This document shows, one piece after another, positions 53,201 to 64,000 of a stretch of 64,000 nt of DNA. The DNA is from Isoetes taiwanensis. Its lineage: Eukaryota; Streptophyta; Lycopodiopsida; Isoetales; Isoetaceae. Below the pieces are notes generated by a model. It saw only the letters and a program-made list of their open reading frames with translations, was not told where the DNA came from and made no database searches. Positions within the stretch are counted from its first letter, which is position 1, and every line of letters starts with the position of its first letter. A program made the translations under genes and the position numbers. The DNA lies in the NCBI GenBank assembly GCA_021234155.1, contig JAJEKV010000025.1:1565995-1629994 (forward strand), written 5' to 3'.

Positions 53201-56200
53201 GAGGGAGGGAGGGAGGGAGGGAGGGAGCAATTGGTCTTAATGCCCCAGGATTCTGCGTACACTTTGAAATGCGGACGTACAGTGAATGTCACAGTTTATG
53301 TTATCACTACTTTGTTATTTCAACAGAACTTACCCATCTGGTATTAGGCAGAAGCCTGCCTAGCCACCTCACTCGAACTCGGGGGAGTGTATCGAATGTA
53401 TCTGAAGAATATTGTCCCATCTCTTGAATTGCAGTTTGAAGAGACTCTTTCCCCTTGAAAATATATAGAAAAGTTAGCTATATCATTGCAGTAAAAGAAT
53501 TACTTTCCACCGACTTCTGGCAGAACTCACCCCTTTGGTGGGAAAGTAACAACATGTGATTCTTGCATGGGCTTTATCTTTTGCAGGCGTGCTGCTCCAC
53601 GAGTCTGAAAATTTAAGAAGAGTATGATAAAAGCATTCTTTTCTGCCAACTCTTGACCTATGAGTTCAAGTCTAACATCTCATTATTTGACGCAAGCAAC
53701 AATATTCATAGTAAGTTAATGCTCTTTGCAGATGAAAGTATCAGCTTTTGTTTAGTTTATAGACCCATACAGTCCCTTGCAGACATTAGTTAAACCTTAT
53801 GTTATTTGCGGTTCGCATGAATTATTAGTAAGGCCTTTCTTTCCAAGGTATTGATGGGTTCAAAACTTACAAGTTCGACGTAAAAGAGAAGATAATAATA
53901 ATTGGTAGGAGAAAGAACCATACCATCAGACTTCTTTTCTAGAGAAATATCGACCACAAAGGGTTGACCATTGGACGAGTGCCTATTGCAAGTTGTAATT
54001 TCTCCGCCGATCTCTTCAACCAAATTCTCGCCATTAAGCTGCCCAAAAGGTACTCATAATACATTATATGCAGAAGAACTGCGTGTCACTAATATAGTAT
54101 TGTCATAATCTAATTACAAGTACCTCAAACTCCACTGGAGCCATGGTTTTTGAGCTGGTCCCAGAATGGTCTATCTGAAACACATCATATAAAACATAGT
54201 TAGGAAGATTATTGTTATCGTGCATCTAAGCTGTAATTGGCTTTATTCTCAGGGAGCAGAGAATGATAAATCAGTTTCATACATTTCTTTACTGAACAAA
54301 ATTTTGAATTTCACAATGTCTTCAAAATCGTTCATGCCATATATTAAATCCCTGAAAGTCCATTAACAGATCACTAAATGCCAATAATATCTGGCCAGTA
54401 ATATCTGATCTTTTAAGCAAGTTATTTGTTTGTAGAGAAACATGCCAATCCTATCTACATTTAATCAATGGAGTGGATTTGACATATCAATTCCAGGCTA
54501 ACTGATACTTTAATATGGGAAAGATAAGGACAGAATTGCTAATGAATTGAGTTCACAGGAAAGTGAATGCCACCAATACCTACAATTGGATAAAGCTGCT
54601 AGTGAAGAAGGATGCAATCGTTGTGACATGCAGAAACCTGGAATTACCTGTATGTAGTATGAATATATATCTTTTAAGGTCCATTTTAGCTGCTGTACTT
54701 TCCACTTCTCAATAACTTCCTCATTTAATTGCGATATCTCAACCTGCAAATCCACTACATTTTATTACTCCTGCTTTTCCTGTTACGTCAAAAATTTGGC
54801 TGATAGGTTATTCCTTGATTTAGCATAATAAATCGTCATTTAAAGACATCAGAAAATAGTACGAACGATATATCATGCATAGAGGTAGAAGCCCATTTTG
54901 TACATGGATAGGGGGCAAGAGAGGCAATTACATTATTCAACAATCAGAACGAATCTTCAATCTGAATATATGGTTCTTTTTCATGAACTACTTTGCACCT
55001 CTGATAGTTATAGAGTGTGACTTTTGGCACATCTATTGTGTCAAAATTTGCTTTTCCTTTGCAGCATTGTAACTCTAATTAATGCTGTTTTCAATCTCAA
55101 AAATTATCAATGCCTTCGGTACTACTGCTGCTTTTACAATCTGATAACCACTTGTTGCTCCTTTCTTCCTTAACCTCTACTTGAATTAAACTCTTGTTCA
55201 TCCACGAAGTCTTTCAAGAACGAAGGATCTCCCTTAAGGAAAATGGGAGTCGAGCCCCAAACTTCGACCAGTAGAAATAACTTCATTCTTTACTGGAAAC
55301 AAAGCGCTGAAGCAGGAAGATAGCGTGGAAGGAGATAGTCAGCAGTTTCTACTAAAACTCTCAGTAATACAAAAGCAGAAGCAGCCATTTCAAAGAGGAG
55401 TCATGATAACAAGGGACCAAAAGCTGATATCAGAACCTATCTCTGAGCGACTACGTTCATGTTTTCTGTCTACTTAAGTTTTAAATGCTAAGGATGATGC
55501 CCTCCTAACAATTACAAACATGTGGAGAATAGAATGATTTTGAGAGCTATAAATTTAAATCAACATGAGGAACGTGCTAAAAGCTTTAAAAACCAATGGA
55601 CATCAAATATTATGTTTTAATGCCTTTCTATGTTATTTAGCTGCGTGTACACACGAAGGATCTAGGGTACACCCGAAGGATCTAGGAAACCCCGGAGTTG
55701 TTCTCCGTCGATGTAAAGCATTGCTAAAACTGTTCCATCATGTCCAGTCTATCCTTTAACTGTTAGCTCTTCATGATATACTTACACAAGTAAAACTTCC
55801 ATCTGGCGCCTTTTCTTGTTCAGCTTCTGTCATGTTCCTAAGGAAACCAGACACCTGACATAAACCAATGATATGTATTAAAATCATAAGCAAAACAGGC
55901 ATCACATGGTAAAATACCATCATACTAGTGTTTAAGTGGAACATGCAGGCAGGTACATGACTTGTTGTGCATAACATTGCAACACAGGATGCTTAAGTTC
56001 TTTCCCATCAGTAATGCACAACCCAATTATCGAGAACCTATGGCCAGGTAACGCTTTCTGCGATAATCCAAGAAACTGCATAAAACAGATGGTACGCATT
56101 ATACTGGAAATTGAGATGCATTGGTTTGCCTCCAAATTAAGCAGTGTACCGAGCTAAATTCAATGGAGGTTTGTTAAGGATTCTGTGCATTCACAATTAG

Positions 56201-58135
56201 TAAATGCCATTGTGAAGGTTCCTATCAAGCATAATGCATCAGGCCTTAGTATATAATACTTCAAGGCATGCGCCTATAAGCATGTTTCACTTACGTGCCA
56301 ATCCTTCTCAAATTCTTCTTTGCCCTTCCCAATAAGCTTTTCTTTATCAATAACCATACCAACCACCTTTGTCGAGGCTTTTGTCTTGGAGCGCACTACA
56401 GCCTTCCTGTAATATACACTTTTTCATAACTATGATGGCTCTTGAAATTAAAGAAAATACGTACTAGCAGACATCTGCTCACTTGATTATTTGAATAGAA
56501 CATGCAGTTTAAGACTAGCTTCTGATATTGATAATGAGGAGAAATTACAAAGTAAGTATTACCGTCCAATATGTAAAGCAGCTGCAACGCCCCCGGCCCC
56601 ATATTTTCCTAAATATGGCTGTAAGACAAAGAGGCAATATATGATGTAACCTAATAAAGTGCCTGTCTATGCAATATAACATCTTAAGAATGTAGATTAA
56701 GGGAGCAGATGAGACCTTTAGGAATGGAGGTTTTCCCCCAATGCCAAGGTGATGAACATCTCTGTGCAACGAGGAACCTATTGTTCCCCTGCAACAAAAG
56801 AAAAATAGGAATATTGGCACCATGCAAAGGTGACAAGAAGACTAGTGATGCCATATATTTACCAATTGGCAATTGAGTTTCGCCCATGAAGATCCATTCC
56901 TCGTCCAGTATCAAAAATTGTTATCGTACCAATTTCAGAGTTTATCTCAACACTGCAGGTGCAACAAACATTGTGTATTAAAAATGGCAATTTTGTGTTT
57001 AATAAACAAAAGACATGAGATTTGCACTCAGAATACCTGACTAACTTTCTGCAATTGGCGTCATTAAACCAAACAGCTTGTAGCGCGTTATCCTGGACCA
57101 TACAAGGATTTAACCACGAGAAGACCACTATTGTGCACACAACTTTTATTGATTTAAAATGAATTCATTGAAGCCAAAGTCAAATTCTCCTAAGATCATA
57201 AACAACTGGGCATGTGGAGAAAGCTCAGCACAACAGACTCACTTACTATTTGATCTGCTAAGGCAGTATTGAAATCATAACCAAGAGGGATCCTATCAAG
57301 CATCCGTGGTTCAGGAGTAACATCCCACATATGCTGCAAAATAAGCCAAGAAAATGGTAAAGCGCATCCTCACAAATAGGACGGAAAGAAAGCCAAACAA
57401 ACCTTGTCAAAATACCCCGATTTTCTGCAACCATCCTGGAACGCATAAACTGTACTATTAGTTGTATGATATAGAATGATTGACCCTCCCAAACTAAATG
57501 ATTACCTCCAATATCAGTTTAGTCACTTTTGTTTTTCCAAGAATAAAGAGGTCGCTCATTCTTTCCACAATTTTTCCGGACTGAAAGTCCTTAAGGACAA
57601 TTTCGTTTTCCCATTTTATTTTCCTTCCTCCATCTGACTTGGGAGCTTTGTTTTGAATTTCCGAAAGCAAATCTTCAAGTTCCCACTCTCTTTTAGGATC
57701 AATCGACAAGTTTAATTTCTTTCCATTAGGTAGAAGGACTGTGAACGTCATACCAACATCCGGGCTAACTGCTGCCTCTTCGAATTTTAATTTCTTACTT
57801 GATCGGGAATGTGTAGGATATGATTCATCGTCTAGCTTGATGGGTATAGGACTAGGAGTTAATCCAGCAAGTGATGAATAGCAGGGGCTAGGACCTTCGG
57901 AATTGACTAAAGAGCGCTTCTTGCTGATGCTTAAGGGGGTTCCGCGAGGTGGAATCACAGAATAACATTTTGGGCTGCTGCTCATGTCTGGAGTGGATTG
58001 ATCTTCTAAACTTGAACAGCTCCGGCCAGAATTTGGAGCCCTTTTTCTCGCCATTCCTGACCAGGAACTAAAACGCACTAGTGCATCCTTGCTTACATTG
58101 GCTTCCGAGCCAAATGCAACGTTTTCTTCTTCCAT
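43167..58135 (-). CDS. GMI1: GMI1/SMCHD1-like GHKL ATPase with SMC hinge
   Basis: 38 exons (minus strand, end to start): 58135-57506, 57435-57403, 57333-57247, 57092-57037, 56952-56863, 56788-56716, 56618-56563, 56406-56295, 55854-55786, 54743-54648, 54174-54124, 54038-53924, 53604-53531, 53453-53334, 52918-52837, 52322-52288, 52210-52123, 51191-51012, 50711-50565, 50485-50464, 50262-50151, 50081-49965, 49840-49565, 49484-49363, 48680-48494, 47702-47597, 47524-47412, 47341-47252, 46928-46862, 46791-46700, 46633-46385, 46313-46167, 46094-44820, 44743-44641, 44574-44298, 44206-44015, 43891-43562, 43497-43167. They join to 2134 codons in one frame. N-terminal ATPase and C-terminal hinge identify the plant relative of SMCHD1; Arabidopsis GMI1 acts in DNA repair by homologous recombination. 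DMS3 is excluded because it lacks the ATPase. The 37th donor could instead lie at 43552, but only 43562 keeps the frame. Confidence 0.9.
46792..46861 (-). other. GC-AG intron of the GMI1-like gene
   Basis: The 70-base intron after exon 29 starts CAG|GCAAGA and ends TAG. A GC donor is required here because no GT donor gives the matching phase (22 codons plus one base). Confidence 0.65.
48841..49352. repeat. Intronic duplication in the GMI1-like gene
   Basis: 48841-49071 and 49105-49352 are diverged direct copies (GGCTGCAACAAGATGGG, TTGGTTGGTAGTTGCAGGAA) within intron 24. Confidence 0.75.
51571..52095. repeat. Three 175-bp tandem repeats in an intron of the GMI1-like gene
   Basis: Units 51571-51745, 51746-51919 and 51920-52095 start CACAAACATTAAGCCTGC and end AGAAGGGGAATCTC, with about 90% identity by eye. 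They fill most of intron 17. The third unit ends shortly before the donor at 52122. Confidence 0.85.
53173..53227. repeat. GGGA microsatellite
   Basis: About 13 uninterrupted GGGA units in intron 14 of the GMI1-like gene; the transcript carries the C-rich strand. Confidence 0.95.
56295..57333 (-). other. GMI1: GHKL ATPase segment of the GMI1-like protein
   Basis: Exons 3-8 encode the ATP-binding fold. The N-box is ALADQIDNALQAVW (N252), where relatives have ALAELVDN, so the catalytic Glu position is Asp248. The G1 box is DTGRGM (283-288). The lid region is GIGGKPPFLKPYLGKYGAGG, whose GAGG (330-333) stands for the GYGG of relatives. Short exons of 56-112 bases split the fold, as in other plant members. 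Confidence 0.85.
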
Positions 58136-58900
58136 CGCGACTAAATTACCTGCATTATAAGCAACAATACAAAAATCAACTGAATCGGACTCTCAGAAAC
58201 AAGCTGTTTTTAGAATGAACCAAATTCAGAAAGAAAATGCTTCATGCATGCAGCAAGAAGCTGTGAAGGACGATTTTTAGAAGAAAACTGACGAAGCTGG
58301 AGTGCGCGATGGCCTGGAAGCTCTAAAATTCTTGAATAGAGGGCAAATCCGGCGATTTTTTAAGCTGGAAAACAGAATCGGTCGTGTTTGTGAAGGTTTC
58401 GGACAGAGGTGATCGAAAAGCGCGCATAGAAGTTCAAGAGTTGATGACGTGGTAAATTATTATCTTCTTAGCGTAATAATTGCTTGTTTAAATGCCGTCG
58501 TGAAGAAATATTTGAGGATTTTTATGGGTCAAATATAAATGAGAATTAAATAAGACAATCAACGGGGCATGGCCACCTTTATATGTACATTTCATTCTCT
58601 CGTGTAAAGGACTCTATCTACATTTCATTCTCTCGTATTTTGCTCCCATATTGGGATTTCCTTATGGGATTTTTGCATGGGCCACTCATGGGAGCCGTCG
58701 ATAGAGAGTATATTCCACATATTCTACTCCAACGCCCCATGATTTTTGACCACATAAAACAAAAGCCAAAACCTGTGGTCACTATCAAATTGCATAAACA
58801 TTCACATTTATTCCATATCTACGTCCACAAAATATGTACATGCAATTCAAAACCATAGCCCACACAAATATACACGCATTTGCAACCCATAGCTCTACAC
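58136..58900. other. Promoter and 5' region of the GMI1-like gene, no other gene
   Basis: 58136-58450 probably holds the leader and promoter of the minus-strand gene. A duplicated ACATTTCATTCTCTCGT lies at 58587 and 58619. No frame is recognised. Confidence 0.4.
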
Positions 58901-58911
58901 ACAACAAAAAG

Positions 58912-61090
58912 TCACAAGTTCCTCAAGTACGCCTGTCTTCCATTCTTCTCTTGCTGCAGGCCCATACTCGGATCATGGCGCCTCCTCACAGCCTCCACCT
59001 CACGGAGCTCCTTTAGCAACAGAGCTCTACACAGATTGAGATGTGACCGAAGAGCGCCTCTTTCCAACACTGCAGAGTTGACACCTTGGCTCTCTAGAAG
59101 ATCCATAGATGCCTGAATTCGGTCCAGTGTGCTCGCTAGTGCTACAAGCAACTCCTGAACTGCTGCACACACATCTCTTACAGATTCCTCTGCTTCGGCC
59201 AAACTAGTCAAGAGATCTGGACTCCTCTCCCTCTCTTGACATTCCACCACTGACTGCGCATCTGATTTGGACTCGCCATTGTCATCACTAATAATAATGA
59301 TATCTCGTTCTCTGTTGTGGAACTTTCGTCTCCATCTACAAACATTACAATTAAGCATTAGGAACATTCATAAGGAAAATTATTCAAATAGTAGGAATCT
59401 ACCACATCATAATACATCAAACTCAAAATCATGCATATCAAGAGGAATGTATGAAGCATCCACAGCCGGGATGTCGGGAGGCGATGGTCGCACTCCGCTG
59501 TCTACATGAATGAACTCGTCCCCGCTACTACCACGATCTGTACTGCCTTCTCTATCCTCAAAGGTATCACCAGCGTCCCAAAACCGCCTCCTTCTTTTGC
59601 CTATTCGCTCAACAGGCATGATTCTAGGTTGGCTGCCAAACAAGGCCATTCTAACATCCTTGTAGGCACATCGTTCAGGGGCTAGCATTATGTGCCATGC
59701 CGCCTGCACACGCTCAAGGGAAATGTATGCCGAATTGTTGGGTAAAACCCATGAGCTTGCCAATCTGAACTTCATTGTCTGCTGCAACATTGACTTCACA
59801 GTATGCACGAAAGAGATTGTTCGAAATCTGCCAGTATATTACAACAAGTAATGAAATGCTCTTCTCATAATGTTGCGATTGTCAAGCGTAATCGCATGCT
59901 TGATATCCCCAGCACTATAGAGGGCATATAATTCTTTCCCAGACCTCACCTGCTCAGCCGTGACATTGTGCATGTGGACCTTAAATTGAAGCTTGTCTAT
60001 ATCTTTTAGACATTAACCAACTATTCCTCGAAGCAATGCAGTCTACTTCCCGTTAAGGTCTTGCAAAGAATAATTGCTCCGGCGGGTCAACTGTCCTTCC
60101 ATCCTAAGAAGTTTTTGATTCTAACATTTACGCTACTCGTCATTTTGGCCTGCAATCTCATAACTGACTACACGAGGATCCTCGCTCTAAGGCCACGACC
60201 CCAGCCTCACAGTTCTGCTCCAAGAATTCTACCATTCTGTCATACAAGGACACAGGAACATCTGCACCTCCAAATACTATTGTGACGCTAACATCCAAGG
60301 CCGCAGGCACATCGACGATTTCCTCACCAGGACCGCTCGCTATGTCTTCGCTCACATGCTCTTCCAACACACTACGGATCTTCCTCGGTCTACCTCATCC
60401 ACGCTTCCCCCCTCTACCCTTGCTCACGTACGTCCTTCCATCTCCCTCAGACTCTGGCATACTCCCTTCTTCCAATGAACACCTAGCAATGACATCATCG
60501 AACGTGATCTGTTTCTTTCTCCCTCTCTTTGCAGCACCTCCCCTTCCCCTCTTACTCACGTCCCCTCTATTTGCTGGATATAAAGCTGGTCTTCGATCTT
60601 CAAATACGGCAACAGCCTCAACAGCCTGCCTATCACCACCATCACGCCCACTAGTGGCAGCCTCAGCACTTCAATTTGCAAGCACCACATCTTCCTTTGA
60701 GTGCTCACCCCGCTTGCATCACCCCAACTAAAGGCCTCCCGAAATCTGCCATCCCCCTCAGAAACGAATTCCATGCTCTATGTCCCTCCTGTTCCCCATG
60801 TTACAGCAGGCCTCTTCTCTCCGGCACACTTCCTTCTAGATTCTCCATGCTTGCTTGTCTAAGGCAATTGCCCCTCCCAATCCAGACTGTGAAATACCTT
60901 TTCCGCATCTCTGCCTCCACAAATACCACAGCAGACATCCTGAAGCAGCACACTGGGAATGGACATGTGATTCCTCACCTTTAACCTCGTTGCTCGATGA
61001 AGACGCATCTCTAACACTCCTTCTTACCCTCAAAATTCCTTCCCAGCTTGATGGCAAACACAAACAACCTCCCCCTGGACTAAATTCCAA
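58912..61090 (-). pseudogene. Decayed minus-strand gene with AT-hook-like stretches
   Basis: Minus-strand coding blocks of similar composition follow each other. 61090-60836 is Ser/Gly-rich. About 60560-60370 reads KRGRGGAAKRGRKKQITFDD and later GRGGKRG-stop-GRPRK, both AT-hook-like. 60370-60158 is acidic (EDIASGPGEEIVDVPAALDV). 59808-59407 (133 codons) holds MLQQTMKFRLASSWVLPNNS and ends in an acidic, Ser-rich stretch. 59367-58912 (151 codons) is a helical, Glu/Arg/Leu-rich coiled coil. Stops between blocks suggest a pseudogene, though some gaps could be introns. A transposon-encoded DNA-binding protein or a host AT-hook protein are both possible. Confidence 0.35.
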
Positions 61091-61980
61091 TGCTTCTGTT
61101 CGGATTCTGATCTTTGCCCATCACAAACTACGTGCCATCATCGGGCTCCCAAGCAAGAGGGCAAGAAACAAAAGAACACAGCCGAGACCTTTTGGGTATC
61201 AACAAATCTCCGCCATGAACCGGTTCTACAACTCTGCTCGATAACAAAACCAGGAGTGGGGGCCAATTCACAGCTTCACTTCCTCTCTTTCTGAAACAGT
61301 CGAGGTTTTGGGTATCAGCAAATGTCTGCCATGGACTGGTTCTACAACTCGATTTCCTCTCTTTCTATTCGGCCCAGTACTTCTCTCCACACTCAGAAGC
61401 TCTGCGTATCAGGAACCTAACAAAAGCATTATGCGGATCCGATTCACAGTCCACTTCTTCTCAGTCTATTCACAATCCGTCGGCATCAAATGATAAAAAG
61501 GATACAGAGGCCCAATTCCTTCTCTGCCTTCCACGAAATCACACTAACCCCCGCCCATCACTGGGTTTACAAAGACAACCCTCTGTTTCCATGCTCAATC
61601 CCAGTGACAACCAGCACATACCCGTTTCCCGATGATCAGAAGACCAGAGAGTCTACAGACCCTCCGCACAACAAATCCTACTGACACAAGAAAATCACAG
61701 ACAAGACTCACCAGCATCCTTCATGATGCTCCTGCCAGTTGCTCCGAGCACACATCCAATACCCGATTACATCGGCATGCCTGCATGATCTGTCCACTCA
61801 ATCTTCATACAATCTGCCGACCTTTCTCCTTCTATTTCCAAATCATGCACTCAGCAATCCAACTCATCTCCCTCACAACCACAGAATCCATCCCCCGCCA
61901 GCAAGCAGCTCAAACTGGCTAAAAAAATACTCTGAACATACGATTTCAGATATATACACTCCCAAAATCTAGGCCAAACC
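61091..61980. repeat. C-rich region with a short duplication, no gene
   Basis: TTTGGGTATCA(A/G)CAAAT...GCCATG...GGTTCTACAACTC occurs at about 61190-61240 and 61308-61350. The plus-strand frames here are low-complexity and not credible. Confidence 0.4.
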
Positions 61981-63290
61981 ATCCGTGAAATACGGTCCCC
62001 AAATACGAAACGAAATAATTGGAACTTTATGTTTTGCCTTTACATTACTACATTAGGCTAGAAAGTTTTGGGTATTTGTTTGTGTTTTCTTATATGTATT
62101 GGCTTAGTGTGGCCCTTAAATATTTTAATGGATCTTCTACTCATTTTTGGATTGCCCCTGTTAAGTGGCAATTTGTTAGGGGGAGGGTGGGTTTGGATAT
62201 CTTACGGTATATTACAGGTATATCTCATGATCTGATGGATTATTTCGGCGGTGAAAAATAATTTTGTATTTTCTTATATGTATATGGCCTAACGTTTTTT
62301 GTTTTTTGGACATCACGATCGAAAAAAGTCATTTTGCCCCTTCTTCTTTTTTGCTTTAGACAATTGAATTTTCAGCTTTATCCAGAACGTTTGTTTTTTT
62401 TAGAATGAGGCTCGAGAGTGTTTAGGCTAAGCTTTTTTAGAATTGACTTATTTATGTCATGCAGAGCTTTGGATTTTCCTAGGGATTATGATGGATTTTT
62501 CTAGAGATTATGATGGTACTTTCATACAAATGAGATTATCCTACAACGGCTCAGCCACACATTTCTTCTTTTCTTATTTTAATGGGTTGATTGCAGCCTC
62601 GTTGGTGCTTTATGGTTGTTGCAGGTACTAAGCTATTGTTTTTGGTTAAGTTTGATGGATTCGTCTCCTAATCAGAATCTACTAATTGCTCAAATAATGT
62701 TAGTGTAAGGTACCTACAGTTTTTCTTAGAACCATCTTTTTTTAAGCAGCACTACGGAGAAGCCTCTATTTTTTTTGTGGCACAAACCAACCCTAATCTA
62801 TGTTAGAACGATATCTTTGATGTCACATGTCAAAACCTCTACCATTTTGCATTGAATGACATCAGCATGGTGCAACTAAATTTCCCTTTTTATAGCGTTC
62901 TCAATTTTGATTTGTCCTAGTTAATTTTGTTGAAGGATAGGATTTGAGTGGAATGATTATGCATTTTGTCCATCAATAGAAGTATATTATTTCTGTTTGT
63001 TGTGCAAGCTTGGAAGGATGGAACAACAACGTAGCCTACATATGAGAGGAAGGCAAGTCTTCGAGAATTCTATGGTAGCTAGCAGTTGTGTAGATTATCT
63101 GCAATTATAGCTGGCTAGTATAATATGTTAAATAACATTTCGATTTCTGCAGCGTACATCTACCTTAATTATAGCAACTCCCTAGGGGCATTACAGAGGT
63201 TGAGCATGCTAGACAATAGCCAATTTGTTTTGAAAGATACAAGAAAAAGATGGAGGAAGAAAGGGCACATATGTCTGAGCCTGGCCTAGA
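61981..63290. other. AT-rich stretch with no gene recognised
   Basis: Only short frames, the longest 80 codons at 62019-62261, without recognisable features. No RNA gene seen. Confidence 0.4.
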
Positions 63291-63293
63291 GAG

Positions 63294-63994
63294 GGAATAG
63301 AATAGAATAGAATAGAATAGAATAGAATAGAATAGTTTTTTTTAACGTCCACGGAGACCAATAGGTCATGGGACCCATACAATGGGCTAGTACAATCATT
63401 ACTACTAGGATTAAAAAACCCCTGCCTCGAAAGGTTTTCAAGGGAAAAACCTTTGCAGTAATGATGATACTAGACAAACAGAGATAATGACTACTAAGGG
63501 CTCAGTAATTGCAGACGTTTATCTAGAACCTCAAGTATGTATAATGCCAAGTCATGCACAGATGGTGCTCTGAGAAGTTGTGGAAGCGTGGAATGGAATG
63601 CTAAGGTCAAAAAATGATTCCGGACTATCTCAAAAGCAGGGCAACTCAGAAGAGTATGGCTTTCATCTTCAATAACCTGTAACTGGCAACAGGCACATAG
63701 TCTCGCTTCTCGCGGCAATTGCGGCCGCTCCCATCTACCTGTCTCAATCTGTAGCCTGTGGGACCCCGTGCGAATTGATGCAATAGCTACAAGCTTGTTC
63801 CTGGACAATGAAGCAAGCAAATATGCTTGGGGCCCTGGTGCCAAGGTGGGATTTATGTGTGCATGATAATGACCAGTTTTCACTTGGGCCAAAGTAACTG
63901 CGTCCCATATCTTTTGAGAAAAACGACCATTGAGATATTGTTGCAAAAGCTCAGGATCAGAACTGGCAAGCATCAGGCAGTGCTTCAGTTGCAT
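63294..63994 (-). mobile_element. RTE-like LINE 3' end with pentanucleotide tail
   Basis: The 166-codon minus-strand frame holds IRTGSHRLQIETGRWERPQL followed by CACCQLQVIEDESHTLLSCP, the zinc-binding CxxC...H...C module also found in the 24.0-24.9 kb remnant, but clearly diverged from it. Downstream (minus) come a short UTR, TTAAAAAAAA and about eight TATTC units (63298-63333), a microsatellite tail of the kind typical of RTE elements. The element probably continues beyond the window edge. Confidence 0.75.
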
Positions 63995-64000
63995 AGCCCA

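Noticed and set aside
53150-53347. A frame rich in Arg-Glu-Gly-Gly repeats
   Set aside because: It is only the translation of the GGGA microsatellite.

Overview
This is nuclear DNA from a land plant, AT-rich and with many introns. The evidence is two class III (secretory) peroxidase genes with plant-type signal peptides and classical intron sites, a plant GMI1/SMCHD1-type chromatin ATPase of 38 exons, a plant-type membrane-anchored alpha/beta hydrolase, a WRKY relic and many decayed transposons. The repeat load suggests a large-genome lineage such as a fern or gymnosperm. That is inference, and no marker fixes the taxon.

Layout. 1-2700 holds copy A (minus strand, cut by the window edge) of an unusual multi-exon gene family. 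3.3-8.9 kb carries a decayed DUF7869-type transposon gene and ends in a Helitron-like 3' terminus. 9.6-12.1 kb holds decayed coiled-coil reading frames, and 12.6-14.1 kb a WRKY-type relic. Intact peroxidase genes lie at 15246-16368 and 21814-23013, separated by two 5'-truncated LINEs of one family in opposite orientations. A second Helitron-like end (minus strand) at 23659 is followed by an RTE-like LINE remnant. 25.3-31.8 kb holds copy B of the unusual family (plus strand). 32253-36746 is an intact 10-exon alpha/beta hydrolase. A MITE-like inverted-repeat element, another LINE and decayed reading frames fill 36.8-43 kb. 43167-58135 is an apparently intact GMI1-like gene whose 38 exons join into one 2133-codon frame. 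58.9-61.1 kb holds decayed minus-strand coding sequence with AT-hook-like stretches, and 63.3-64.0 kb another RTE-like LINE end with a pentanucleotide tail.

The best candidate for something undescribed is the copy A/B family. It encodes a stretch that looks like a ParB/sulfiredoxin-type fold (VVDGQYSVRAA) and, downstream, a degenerate FCP1/NIF (NLI-interacting factor) phosphatase-like domain. An ankyrin-like reading frame faces the other way upstream. At least three introns and the 5' flank carry copies of a near-perfect palindrome with core CTCGACTCGCGAGTCGAG. I saw none in the readable coding blocks and none elsewhere in the window. Some palindromes show paired compensatory changes, and others have lost the centre but kept perfect outer arms.

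The four intact genes do not form a pathway. The peroxidases are a local duplication for apoplastic oxidation, the hydrolase is probably a membrane-tethered esterase or lipase, and the GMI1-like protein would act in chromatin and DNA repair. Gene models were made by eye from splice signals and frame continuity. The GMI1-like, hydrolase and peroxidase models each close into one frame with no stop.
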